64,000 nucleotides of DNA from an uncultured Methanobrevibacter sp. (lineage in GTDB: Archaea; Methanobacteriota; Methanobacteria; Methanobacteriales; Methanobacteriaceae). Location: the NCBI RefSeq assembly GCF_902770715.1, contig NZ_CACXTS010000007.1:1-64000 (forward strand), read 5' to 3'. The position numbers and the translations under genes were made by a program. Under the pieces are notes generated by a model that saw only the letters and a list, made by a program, of their open reading frames with translations, was not told the DNA's origin and ran no database searches. Below, piece by piece: positions 27,327 to 35,467 of the stretch. Positions within the stretch are counted from its first letter, which is position 1; every line of letters begins with the position of its first letter.

Positions 27327-28628
27327 TTATAGCCACATGTTTTTTATTATTTTGTAGTTTGTATCGGTAGATGGATGAATCTCTAAAAAGTCATCATAAT
27401 CATCCAAGTCATAATCCATTCTCATCAGGTAAGAGAGATATGCTACATCGCTTACTGATGACGGGGATATGTGGTTGATGCTGTTTATCTTATTTTTAGC
27501 TTTGTCAAATTCTATTTCCGTATATCCGGTATCGCCGCTAAGGATGTTCCAGAATGCACCTGGTCCGCCAATTCCCGGAAATGAAATGGTGGTCTTGTCA
27601 TCTTCGCTGCACTCTGAATTTTCATTTTTAACAAAACTCACTTCCATATTCAAACTTAATGTTTGAGGAATGCAGCTGTAGCTTACTTTATTTCCATATC
27701 CTGCCATATTTCTTGCAGCTGTGATGCCCTCTTTTCTAGCTACTGGTGTCAGTTGATATCCTCCAGTAACATCTCCAGCAGCATATATATTATCAACACT
27801 AGTTTTCATCATTTCATTGACTTTAATTGTTTTGTCGGGATTTAGCTCAACGATGCCCTCAGCTATTTCGCTGTTCGGAGTTCTTCCTGTTGCGAAAAAT
27901 GGTGTCCCTTCCAGTTCATCGCCATTTTCAGTAAGAATCTTGTTCTCAAATGCTTCAACAACATTTGTATTCTCATAAACATTGACATCAGGCATAATTT
28001 TTTCCAGAACATATCTTTTGGTTTCAGCATTCAATTCCTTTAAAAATGAGCTTCTTGCAAGAATATTGACTTCACTGCCTAATGTTGAGTAGATGTTAGC
28101 TATTTCACCAGCTATTATTCCTCCTCCGATGATATTTAACTTTTCGGGAACATCATCAATTTTTAGGATATCCTTGTTTGTAAGACCATATTCCTTGCCT
28201 TTTATATCCGGAATGAATGGACGCGCGCCTGTTGCAATCAACAGATTTTCATATTCGAAACTTTCATCATTAACTTTGATGATTCCATCTTCAATCTTCG
28301 CTTCGCCGTAAATAACTTGATTGCCGACGCTTTCGTTTTCCATTTGATTGAGTTTTCTTAGAAGTTCTTGGGTTTCAACAATTTTTTCAACAATCTTTTC
28401 ATAGGAAATGTCTACTTGGCTTTTAATAAACCCATAGCTGTTGAATCTTTTGCTCGCGTCGATATATTTTGTAATGTCAGTTAATGCACAAATGACCATA
28501 CACCCTTCGTTCAAGCAAGTGCCGGCAATATGATTTTTTTCAATTAAAAGGACTTCTTCTCCAAGTTTGCCCAGTTCTAAAGAACCTAATCTGCCAGCAG
28601 GGCCAGAACCAATAACAATATTCTTCAT
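27327..28628 (-). CDS. FAD-dependent pyridine nucleotide-disulfide oxidoreductase, lipoamide dehydrogenase-like
   Basis: 433 residues. FAD-binding IGSGPAGRLGSLELG is at residues 6-20, the redox disulfide in GTCLNEGC (Cys-X4-Cys) is near residue 38, ATGARP, NAD-binding IIGGGIIAGEIA near residue 166, and YAAGDVTGG. The C-terminal interface domain has IHPSTDT where lipoamide dehydrogenase has HPTxxE, so the glutamate of the His-Glu dyad seems replaced. No 2-oxoacid dehydrogenase genes are near, so the substrate is unknown: a thiol, CoA disulfide or another disulfide. AGGTG precedes the ATG. It is divergent from hypC. Confidence 0.82.
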   Translation of the reverse strand: MKNIVIGSGPAGRLGSLELGKLGEEVLLIEKNHIAGTCLNEGCMVICALTDITKYIDASKRFNSYGFIKSQVDISYEKIVEKIVETQELLRKLNQMENESVGNQVIYGEAKIEDGIIKVNDESFEYENLLIATGARPFIPDIKGKEYGLTNKDILKIDDVPEKLNIIGGGIIAGEIANIYSTLGSEVNILARSSFLKELNAETKRYVLEKIMPDVNVYENTNVVEAFENKILTENGDELEGTPFFATGRTPNSEIAEGIVELNPDKTIKVNEMMKTSVDNIYAAGDVTGGYQLTPVARKEGITAARNMAGYGNKVSYSCIPQTLSLNMEVSFVKNENSECSEDDKTTISFPGIGGPGAFWNILSGDTGYTEIEFDKAKNKINSINHISPSSVSDVAYLSYLMRMDYDLDDYDDFLEIHPSTDTNYKIIKNMWL

Positions 28629-28707
28629 TTTAACACCTGTTTAGATAGTTTTATATAATACTAACTTTTAATATTATTATTATATTAAAATTTTGGAGAG
28701 ATAAATT

Positions 28708-28983
28708 ATGTGTATTGCAGCACCTGCTCAGGTCGTTGAAATTAATAAAGAAGAAAACTGGTTATATGCTGACTTTGGTGGAGCAAGACAACAAGCTAAA
28801 TTAGACCTTTTACCTGATGTAGAAATTGGCGATTATGTTTTAATCCATGCTGGTTATGCAATTGAAAAATTAACTGAAGAAGCTGCTAAAGAATCTTTAG
28901 AAGCTTGGGAAGAACTTTTAGAAATTCTTGAAGAAGAAGATAGAGAAATGGAAAAAGCAAGAATGGCTGATTTAAATCAGTAG
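28708..28983 (+). CDS. hypC: Hydrogenase maturation chaperone HypC/HupF
   Basis: 91 residues starting with the diagnostic MCIAAPAQV motif; the N-terminal Cys binds Fe during assembly of the NiFe site. [35 protein letters not shown]-type segments follow, then a Glu-rich helical tail. It works with HypD to insert the Fe(CN)2CO unit into hydrogenases, which in methanogens include the F420-reducing and Eha/Ehb enzymes. Preceded by GGAGAG. The 3' end overlaps the converging ACT-domain gene by 7 bases. Confidence 0.95.
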   Translation: MCIAAPAQVVEINKEENWLYADFGGARQQAKLDLLPDVEIGDYVLIHAGYAIEKLTEEAAKESLEAWEELLEILEEEDREMEKARMADLNQ

Positions 28984-29492
28984 ATTGACACTCTTGTTAC
29001 TCCTTTTATTTTTAAAAATTCATTTATTAAATCACCTTTAACAGGCTCCTCCGTAATTATTGTCAATATAGGAGTTTGTTGAAGCTCTGTATCTTCGGCA
29101 TAAGCTTGTCTTATACCAATGCCTTTTTTTGATATTAAACTTGTTGTGTTTGCAAGTATTCCTTCGCTTTCGGATCCCACTTCTATTTCAATTACTCCCA
29201 ATTCCAGGTTTTTCGCAATGTTTTTTAGAAGTGTTCCTGCAGGGATGATGTTGCTGAATAGATTATACAATTCAGGATCCTCTTTTATGATGTCGATTGT
29301 TGATTTGATGGCTCTTCTATCAACGTCTGCGGCTGTTGCCAATGATTTGTCACTGATTTTCAGGTTTCCGCAGTATATTTTCCCGTCTTCGTTTAGTGAT
29401 AGTCCAAGCTCAATCATTTTTTCTGCAACTCTAATTCTTGCAGGGTATTTTTTAAATTTTTCATTAATTCTTTCCCACATTTTAATCAACAT
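28977..29492 (-). CDS. ACT-domain regulator of amino acid metabolism (COG2150-like)
   Basis: 171 residues. The N-terminal half is helical, with a helix-turn-helix-like region [22 protein letters not shown]. The C-terminal half is an ACT-type domain ([33 protein letters not shown] region) usually binding an amino acid. Archaeal homologues are listed as predicted regulators of amino acid metabolism; the ligand and targets are unknown. ATG 29492 is used; 29480 is possible. A TATA-like element near 29533-29543 would give a leader of about 20 bases. Confidence 0.72.
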   Translation of the reverse strand: MLIKMWERINEKFKKYPARIRVAEKMIELGLSLNEDGKIYCGNLKISDKSLATAADVDRRAIKSTIDIIKEDPELYNLFSNIIPAGTLLKNIAKNLELGVIEIEVGSESEGILANTTSLISKKGIGIRQAYAEDTELQQTPILTIITEEPVKGDLINEFLKIKGVTRVSIY

Positions 29493-29617
29493 TCCAACTT
29501 TTTGTACATTTAAGTTAGATTATGTTGAATGTAATATATATTTGTTGTTATGGATTTCATTAAAAAAAGATAGAGTTGTCATGTAAAATGAAATTTCTTA
29601 AAAAAAATAGTTTGTAG

Positions 29618-29692
29618 TAGGCTAGATGGGATTCGAACCCATGACCTCCCGGTTATCAGCCGAGCGCGCTAACCAAGCTGTGCCACTAGCCT
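29618..29692 (-). tRNA. tRNA-Ile (GAT anticodon)
   Basis: Minus-strand cloverleaf of 75 bases. Acceptor AGGCTAG pairs perfectly with CTAGCCT. The D-arm GCAC/GCGC has one A-C mismatch and an AGCTTGGTTA loop. The anticodon stem CTCGG/CCGGG carries loop CTGATAA with anticodon GAT at 29657-29655. The T-arm is ATGGG-TTCGAAT-CCCAT, and the discriminator is A. CCA is not encoded and no intron is present. Confidence 0.95.
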
Positions 29693-29704
29693 ATGATATA
29701 TTAG

Positions 29705-29720
29705 TGACAGTTAACTGTCA
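29705..29720. promoter_or_regulatory. 16-base palindrome in the tRNA-Ile leader
   Basis: TGACAGTTAACTGTCA is perfectly palindromic and ends 13 bases upstream of the mature tRNA 5' end. A TATA box at 29744-29752 puts transcription start at about 29722, so the palindrome would be the first bases of the precursor. It may be a leader hairpin or an operator. Confidence 0.5.
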
Positions 29721-29743
29721 ACACTTATAGTTATATTAATTAC

Positions 29744-29752
29744 TATATATAA
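29744..29752 (-). promoter_or_regulatory. TATA box of tRNA-Ile
   Basis: Minus-strand TTATATATA preceded by the purine-rich GAAAGAG BRE-like sequence. A second AT-rich element at 29725-29737 is an alternative. Confidence 0.5.
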
Positions 29753-29793
29753 CTCTTTCGGTTATATATAGAATTAATCAAAATTTTTTAGAA

Positions 29794-30078
29794 TTATCTA
29801 TTAATCATTTCGTTAATGGAGTCAGCCATAGCGTGTCCTTCAACAATGATTTTTGCATTTTCGATTCCTTCAACTTTTTCTGCTCTGATTTTAGCATCAG
29901 CAGCAATACGTGTAATACTCATACAACCAGGATTAGTTGGTTTGAGGGTAATTTCAGCTTGATCGCCTTCAACAGTAATATTTTGTACAATACCCATTTC
30001 TACAATACTAATTCCCATGTGGGGGTCATTAATTACAGAAATAGCGTCTTTAATATTATTTACTAATTCTTCAGACAT
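29794..30078 (-). CDS. DUF59/MIP18 family Fe-S cluster assembly factor
   Basis: 94 residues, single DUF59 domain: DAISVINDPHMGISIVEMGIV near the N-terminus with the conserved DP, then ITLKPTNPGCMSI with the conserved Cys, and a helix plus IIVEGH strand. Homologues (SufT, PaaD, CIA2/MIP18) help assemble or deliver Fe-S clusters. AGGAGA precedes the ATG, and a TATA-like ATTTATAAA lies about 45 bases upstream. It appears monocistronic, 101 bases before the tRNA. Confidence 0.88.
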   Translation of the reverse strand: MSEELVNNIKDAISVINDPHMGISIVEMGIVQNITVEGDQAEITLKPTNPGCMSITRIAADAKIRAEKVEGIENAKIIVEGHAMADSINEMINR

Positions 30079-30169
30079 GATTTGTCTCCTATATTTTATT
30101 GTATTATTAAATATTTACAAAGATATTTATAAACATTGTTATTTTTTCTAACCAAATTTTAGAAAAATT

Positions 30170-31078
30170 TTATTTCACTCTATGTTTAAGTTTAACGCCG
30201 ATACCGTTATCAAGCTCTTCCATCTCACGGCCGGTCATCATGGCTTTTCCAACGCCCATAACAACATCGTCTTTCACTATAACGACCTCGTCATTGGGCA
30301 CAATTTTATGATCCGCCTTATCAATTCCCGGAGCGAAAACAGTATTGGTCTGTAAATCAAAATCAATTTCAACAATGTGGATTCCCAAATCTTTCAAGAT
30401 TTCTCCTCCAGGCAAGTTCAAGCGATATAATCCATAATCCTTATTCAATAGAGCTAATTGCTTGCCGTCGGATAAGATTCTCTTGTGGTACATTCCTTTG
30501 GTTTTAACATTGTCAGGGATGAATCCATCACCCTTTTCTCCAAATTGGAATTTTGCTATTGACCTTAATTCATGCAATGTCTTTTCCCTTCTGTTTATTC
30601 TTTGATGGTTTTTAAGTTCCATCCTTAAGTTATAAAGAGAATCTGGAGAAGTTGGCCGGCCATCTTCACAAACATTGACAAAGTCATCAACAAACGCTTC
30701 ACAGGATTCCAGATATCCTCCTGCGAGATTTGCAACAATCTTTTTGCCTTCACAATATTTTGCAATTAATCTCCCTGTTTCTTCAATTTCATCTTCAGAC
30801 CATTTTCCGGTTGTACTTACATCATAGGATTGGATCGGGAAGGTATTTTCAAGCTCTCTGGGGCAAATTCCAAAAGGTGATGTGACGATAAGTTCTTGAA
30901 AAGAACGGGTAAGCTTTCTAAATTTTTGATGGGATTTAGAATTAGAATAAGGCTTTTTCATACTGCAGGGCAATAGAACAACAGTATCTCCAAGAGGTTC
31001 CATCATTTCCATCCTTTGTCTCCACCTAACCGCTTCAGGACGGTAAAGAGACTCTTCACTTGAACATATTACTTTCAT
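30170..31078 (-). CDS. arcS: Archaeosine synthase subunit alpha-like protein (ArcS core plus PUA)
   Basis: 302 residues. The diagnostic ArcS signature PCSMKKPYSNSKSH is at about residues 37-50, and the C-terminal 80 residues look like a PUA RNA-binding domain (IVPNDEVVIVKDDVVMGVG). ArcS adds lysine to preQ0 at tRNA position 15 and works with a radical SAM partner to give archaeosine. Known ArcS proteins are usually near 580-650 residues with an N-terminal TGT-like part; here the protein begins just before the catalytic core, so this is a short form. It starts 2 bases after the HD-domain gene in the tfe operon. Confidence 0.82.
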   Translation of the reverse strand: MKVICSSEESLYRPEAVRWRQRMEMMEPLGDTVVLLPCSMKKPYSNSKSHQKFRKLTRSFQELIVTSPFGICPRELENTFPIQSYDVSTTGKWSEDEIEETGRLIAKYCEGKKIVANLAGGYLESCEAFVDDFVNVCEDGRPTSPDSLYNLRMELKNHQRINRREKTLHELRSIAKFQFGEKGDGFIPDNVKTKGMYHKRILSDGKQLALLNKDYGLYRLNLPGGEILKDLGIHIVEIDFDLQTNTVFAPGIDKADHKIVPNDEVVIVKDDVVMGVGKAMMTGREMEELDNGIGVKLKHRVK

Positions 31079-31080
31079 AA

Positions 31081-31572
31081 TTATTCCTCAAAGGCTTTAA
31101 TTAATTCGTTATCCAGTTTGATTAATCTTTCAATGTTGTCGTCGCTGTCTTCAATGTTCCTTTTCCATTTCTTTATAACGAAATCCAAATCCACTTCATC
31201 ACTGCCGCTTATCAGATTATCGGCATGTGCGACAATTTTCTCTTCAAGTGTCTGGGGAACATAAGATTTTTTAGGAAGACCGAGCTTTTCAGCTTCCTGT
31301 TCAGTTATTCCAGCTCCGATATGTCTTTCGATAATATTTAAAACATCTTCGGAATATCCGTATCTCTTGGCTATTTCAACCCCTTCAATTGCATGGGTGA
31401 TGCCGTGGGTTCTGGATCTTCCGATATCATGCAAAAGAGCACCTTTTCTAATAAGGTCTTCATCTGCATCTTCAAAATTAGCAGCTATTTTCATAGCTTT
31501 TTTACAAACAGCTTTACAATGCTCTATAACGTTTTCAGGAGTGTTCTCCTTTTTAAGCAATTCAATTTCCAT
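31081..31572 (-). CDS. HD-domain phosphohydrolase, TIGR00295-like
   Basis: 163 residues. HD metal ligands: H near residue 18 (VIEHCKAV), LLHDIGRSRTHG near residue 48 and a later HADNLI. The archaeal family TIGR00295 fits in length and motif order. It may hydrolyse a nucleotide or RNA phosphoester, but the substrate is not known. It sits between tfe (6 bases upstream) and arcS (2 bases downstream), an RNA-centred operon, so tRNA or RNA processing is a reasonable inference. Confidence 0.8.
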   Translation of the reverse strand: MEIELLKKENTPENVIEHCKAVCKKAMKIAANFEDADEDLIRKGALLHDIGRSRTHGITHAIEGVEIAKRYGYSEDVLNIIERHIGAGITEQEAEKLGLPKKSYVPQTLEEKIVAHADNLISGSDEVDLDFVIKKWKRNIEDSDDNIERLIKLDNELIKAFEE

Positions 31573-31578
31573 TTGTAT

Positions 31579-32097
31579 CTATTTGTTTTTTTCATTAAAG
31601 GAATTAAAATTACTTTCAACCATTTTAATATCTTCTTTGATTTGTTCAATGGTTTGGGTGTTGTCCTGGAATTCTAGTTCTTCACCGCAAGCAGGGCACA
31701 TGAAGTCATAATCTGAAGATTCGTCAAAATCAAGTCTCACATGGCCTTGAGGGCATACGAAGAACATGTTATTTTCTTCACGTTCCAATTCTTCATTAAG
31801 CATTTCTAAATATTTTTCTGAATCTTTATTGATGCGGTTGATTACTTCTTCAGATTCAAATTTCCAGGAATATGTGAACCATTGTGTTTCAGGGTCTTTA
31901 CTTCTTTTATAACTGGCAATTCCCATGTCGTAAAGTCTGTAAAGTATTTTTCTAACTATATTTAATTTGATTCCAGTTTCATTAGCGATTTCCTCATCAG
32001 TTTCAATACCGTCATTTAATGCTTTAACAATAGGTAAATTACTTTCGTCTTCAACAACATTGATTAATAATTGCTTTACTAATGGATCATCTATCAT
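31579..32097 (-). CDS. tfe: Transcription initiation factor TFE (alpha subunit)
   Basis: 172 residues. An N-terminal winged helix (about 1-85, with IETDEEIANETGIKLNIVRKILYRLYD-type helices) is followed by a zinc ribbon. The ribbon's first ligand pair reads CPQGH and the second CPAC, so one usual Cys seems to be His; His can also bind zinc. TFE assists promoter opening by RNA polymerase. It is first gene of the tfe-HD-arcS minus-strand operon. Its C-terminus is an acidic, Asn-rich tail. Confidence 0.9.
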   Translation of the reverse strand: MIDDPLVKQLLINVVEDESNLPIVKALNDGIETDEEIANETGIKLNIVRKILYRLYDMGIASYKRSKDPETQWFTYSWKFESEEVINRINKDSEKYLEMLNEELEREENNMFFVCPQGHVRLDFDESSDYDFMCPACGEELEFQDNTQTIEQIKEDIKMVESNFNSFNEKNK

Positions 32098-32216
32098 TTA
32101 ATTTCCCCTAAAATTATGTAATCCTTTTATCATAAAACTGAAAAAGTAAAAAAATAAATTATGATATTAGATTTAAAATCTATAATAGTTATGTTTTTTT
32201 TATTATAAATATATAT

Positions 32217-33416
32217 CTAATATTCTTCTAAAATTTCTAAAAGATTCTGAATAATATAATCAACTTCATCATCAGTTAAAGTTGAATAAATAGGCAAGCT
32301 TATTTCGTTTTTGAATAAGTTATATGCATTTGGATAATCGTCAATATCGAATCCCAAATCTTTATAAGCGGTTAGCATTGGAAGCGGTTTGTAATGTACA
32401 TTTGTACTGATTCCCCTTTCTTCCATTTTAATTATTATTTCATTCCTATCTTCCAAAGAAATGTCTTTAATTCTTGTAAGATATAAATGGCCGGAAGATT
32501 TGGATGATTCGCTGAAATGGTTTGGGCAAATGACTTTGCTGTCTTTTAGACCTTCATCATACTTTTTGATGATTTCATGTCTTCTTTTCAGCATTGAATC
32601 ATATCTTCTTAATTGTCCAAGTCCGATTCCTGCCTGAACATCGGTCATGTTGCATTTGTATGCTGGAATTAGGATATCGTACTCCCATGACCCTTTTTGG
32701 GTTTTTTCCAAAGCGTCTTTGGTTTGTCCATGGAGTGAAAGAATTTGCAATTGCTTGTATATCTTCTCAGAGTCAATTCCCTCATGCTCTATCCAGGTTA
32801 CGGCTCCGCCTTCTGCAGTAGTCAGGTTTTTAACTGCATGGAATGAAAAACAGGTGAAGTCTGCAAGAGATCCTGCTTTCTTATCATCTTTGACAGCTCC
32901 AAAACCATGAGCGCAATCCGCCAATACAATAATTCTGCCAAATGCTTCCTGCAATTCGTTGGTGGCGTTAAATAATTCTTTTTTCTCTTCGATTATTTCA
33001 TAAATTTTATCATAGTCACATAAAATTCCTGCAATGTCTACAGGCATAATCACTTTTGTTTTATCGGTGATTGCATCCCTCATTTGAGAGTAATCCATTT
33101 CTTCCCTGTCGATTTGGCTGTCAACAATTACTGGAGTTGCTCCGACATGGCATACTACGCTGCATGTTGCGGTATAAGTGTAGGCCGGCACAATTACTTC
33201 ATCACCTTCACCGATGCCCAACAGTCTCAAAGTCATCTCCAAGGCTGTTGTAGCAGCACTCAGGCACACGGTTTTGTCACTGCCGCAATAGGCAGTAATC
33301 TGTTTTTCAAGTTCTTTTGTTTTAGGTCCTGTTGTAATCCAGCCGGATTTTAATGCGGCTATTACTTCTTCAATTTCCTCATCGGTTATGTCAGGTGGTG
33401 AAAATGGAATATTCAT
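32217..33416 (-). CDS. DegT/DnrJ/EryC1/StrS sugar aminotransferase
   Basis: About 399 residues. MNIPFSPPDITDEEI starts the gene; GWITTGPKTKELEKQI, the DCAHGFGA PLP-pyridine Asp motif and the Schiff-base lysine in SFHAVKNLTTAEGGA fit the nucleotide-sugar aminotransferases. It likely aminates a UDP-4-keto-6-deoxy-HexNAc, the product of the CapD-like dehydratase encoded just upstream (4 bases between stop and start). GGAGAG precedes ATG 33416; the in-frame extension to 33464 would run into the upstream gene. It contributes to surface glycan or pseudo-sugar synthesis. Confidence 0.85.
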   Translation of the reverse strand: MNIPFSPPDITDEEIEEVIAALKSGWITTGPKTKELEKQITAYCGSDKTVCLSAATTALEMTLRLLGIGEGDEVIVPAYTYTATCSVVCHVGATPVIVDSQIDREEMDYSQMRDAITDKTKVIMPVDIAGILCDYDKIYEIIEEKKELFNATNELQEAFGRIIVLADCAHGFGAVKDDKKAGSLADFTCFSFHAVKNLTTAEGGAVTWIEHEGIDSEKIYKQLQILSLHGQTKDALEKTQKGSWEYDILIPAYKCNMTDVQAGIGLGQLRRYDSMLKRRHEIIKKYDEGLKDSKVICPNHFSESSKSSGHLYLTRIKDISLEDRNEIIIKMEERGISTNVHYKPLPMLTAYKDLGFDIDDYPNAYNLFKNEISLPIYSTLTDDEVDYIIQNLLEILEEY

Positions 33417-33420
33417 AGTT

Positions 33421-35310
33421 TTACTCTCCGTTAACTTCTTCAGGTTCGTGATAAGTAGGAACACATTTTTTCATTGTCTCTTTAATAATATTTTTGTCGT
33501 AAATGTCATTATCGATAATCTCTCTAAAGGCATCCAGCTTCTCTTCAATTTCATCCATTGTAAAGTCCATTGGCTCTGTAATAAATATCTTTTCGTGCCC
33601 TGTTCCTTCGAGATTCTCCTCATTCATCAATAATTCTTCATATAGTTTTTCTCCAGGCCTTAATCCTGTAATCTTAATATCTATATCTTCTCCAAGTTTC
33701 AATCCGGATAATTCAATTAGACTTTTTGCAAGATCATAGATTTTAACAGGATCACCCATATTCAATACGAAGATTTCTCCTCCTTTAGCGTATGTGATTG
33801 ATTGCAAAACAAGGGATACCGCTTCAGGGATTGTCATGAAGAATCTTGTAATCTCCTTGTGGGTTACGGTTACAGGACCGCCTTCAGCTATTTGCTTTTT
33901 GAATAATGGCACAACAGACCCATTACTGCCCAATACGTTTCCGAAACGAACAGCTACGAATTCGGTTTCGCTTTCTTTGTCTTTTGCCTGGATAATCATT
34001 TCGCATACTCTTTTTGTGGCACCCATTATGTTTGTCGGATTGACTGCCTTATCTGTTGAAATTAGGATGAAACGTTTGGTATGGTATTTGTCACATGCAT
34101 TCACCAGATTGTAGGTTCCGAAAATATTGTTTTTAATGGCTTCAGTCGGATTGTTCTCCATTAATGGAACATGCTTGTGTGCCGCTGCATGGAAAACGAT
34201 TTCAGGTGAATAGTCTTCAAATATCTCAAACATTCTTTTTTCGTCTCTGATGTTGGCAATTATTGCTCTGATATCCTTATTTGGATATTTCGCTTTAAGT
34301 TCCAGTTCGATATCATAAAGGCTGTTTTCGTAAATATCAAGCATCAACAGCTGTTTAGGATTATGGAGCATGACCTGTCTGCAGAGCTCTTCACCAATTG
34401 ATCCTCCCCCTCCGGTCACGAGAACAACTTTATCATTGATCAAGCTTTTTATATTGTTGTTGTCAAGTTCTACAGGGTCTCTTCCAAGCAAATCTTCAAT
34501 TTCGACATCTCTTAAACTTTGGTATAGGTTTTCCTCGGAAATGAGCTCCCTTAAACTTGGCAATACTTTTACTTTTGCGTTTGTCCTGCTGCAGATTTCA
34601 AGAATTTCCTTTTTGTTTTGGTTGTCGATATTTACAATTGTAAAGAAGATTGAATCGATTTGGTATTTTTCACATATTCTTTCTATATCGTCTCGAGTTC
34701 CAATGATTCTTACTCCTGCAACAGAATAACCCATACGCTTTTTATTGTCATCGATTATTCCTACAATCTCGTATTTGCCTTTTAATGTTGACTTCAAGGT
34801 TTTGATGATGTCATTTGCAGAGTATCCTCCTCCGATGATTAATAACTTTTTCTGATTTTCGGCGGTGTAGTTAATTCCCTTATTCGCGATATCTGACAAC
34901 AATGCATATCTTATAACCAAATGGAATACAACGATTAAAATACCGATCAATATTCCTGCAGCCAAGTTAAGCTTGATTGAAGGATTTTTCATATGCAGAA
35001 CTATCTCTTCAATTATTGAAACTATGATTAGGGACAGTACTGAAAGAAGGATGTACATAAAGTAATCTTGGTTGTTTTCGTAACGGATGATGTTTGAATA
35101 TCTTTTTGTGATTCTGAATACTATCTGCAAAACAACTATTGCTAGTATAATGCTTATTAAAATTTCATTTCTAGTTACTTCACTTGTCGGATTCATTAAA
35201 AAAGAGTCAGTAATTAAAACTGATATCAAATAATATCCCAAAATAACAGCAACACAATGAAGCAACGGCAATAAGATATTCCTGTATTTTCCAAATTTGT
35301 CTATATTCAT
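33421..35310 (-). CDS. Membrane nucleotide-sugar 4,6-dehydratase, CapD/WbpM/PglF type
   Basis: 629 residues. Four N-terminal membrane helices (to about residue 140), a first Rossmann-like domain starting LLIIGGGYSANDII, then the catalytic SDR domain VLVTGGGGSIGEELCRQ near residue 296. The STDKAVNPTNIMGATKR segment has Met in place of the usual Tyr of SDR catalytic sites, as in WbpM-type dehydratases. It converts UDP-GlcNAc to UDP-4-keto-6-deoxy-HexNAc. Full length for the family. AAGGATGAG precedes the ATG. It is paired with the sugar aminotransferase downstream. Confidence 0.88.
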   Translation of the reverse strand: MNIDKFGKYRNILLPLLHCVAVILGYYLISVLITDSFLMNPTSEVTRNEILISIILAIVVLQIVFRITKRYSNIIRYENNQDYFMYILLSVLSLIIVSIIEEIVLHMKNPSIKLNLAAGILIGILIVVFHLVIRYALLSDIANKGINYTAENQKKLLIIGGGYSANDIIKTLKSTLKGKYEIVGIIDDNKKRMGYSVAGVRIIGTRDDIERICEKYQIDSIFFTIVNIDNQNKKEILEICSRTNAKVKVLPSLRELISEENLYQSLRDVEIEDLLGRDPVELDNNNIKSLINDKVVLVTGGGGSIGEELCRQVMLHNPKQLLMLDIYENSLYDIELELKAKYPNKDIRAIIANIRDEKRMFEIFEDYSPEIVFHAAAHKHVPLMENNPTEAIKNNIFGTYNLVNACDKYHTKRFILISTDKAVNPTNIMGATKRVCEMIIQAKDKESETEFVAVRFGNVLGSNGSVVPLFKKQIAEGGPVTVTHKEITRFFMTIPEAVSLVLQSITYAKGGEIFVLNMGDPVKIYDLAKSLIELSGLKLGEDIDIKITGLRPGEKLYEELLMNEENLEGTGHEKIFITEPMDFTMDEIEEKLDAFREIIDNDIYDKNIIKETMKKCVPTYHEPEEVNGE

Positions 35311-35423
35311 AAGCTCATCCTTCAGTTTATTTTACGCAAAATTACTTATAACTTATAATATTTTAAGCATTATTTATTTATATTATTTACTTAATATAAA
35401 ATTTTCTTTAAAAATAATCTTTT

Positions 35424-35460
35424 GGCTTTTTTTAAGCCTTTCCGCTGATTTTTAAATCGG
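35424..35460 (-). terminator. Tandem hairpins after the CofE-like gene
   Basis: Two stems follow the CofE-like stop on the minus strand: AAATC/GATTT around TT (35447-35458) and AAGCC/GGCTT around five bases (35424-35438), then an A/T-rich run. The pair probably terminates the upstream gene before the dehydratase promoter. Confidence 0.5.
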
Positions 35461-35467
35461 ATTGTTG

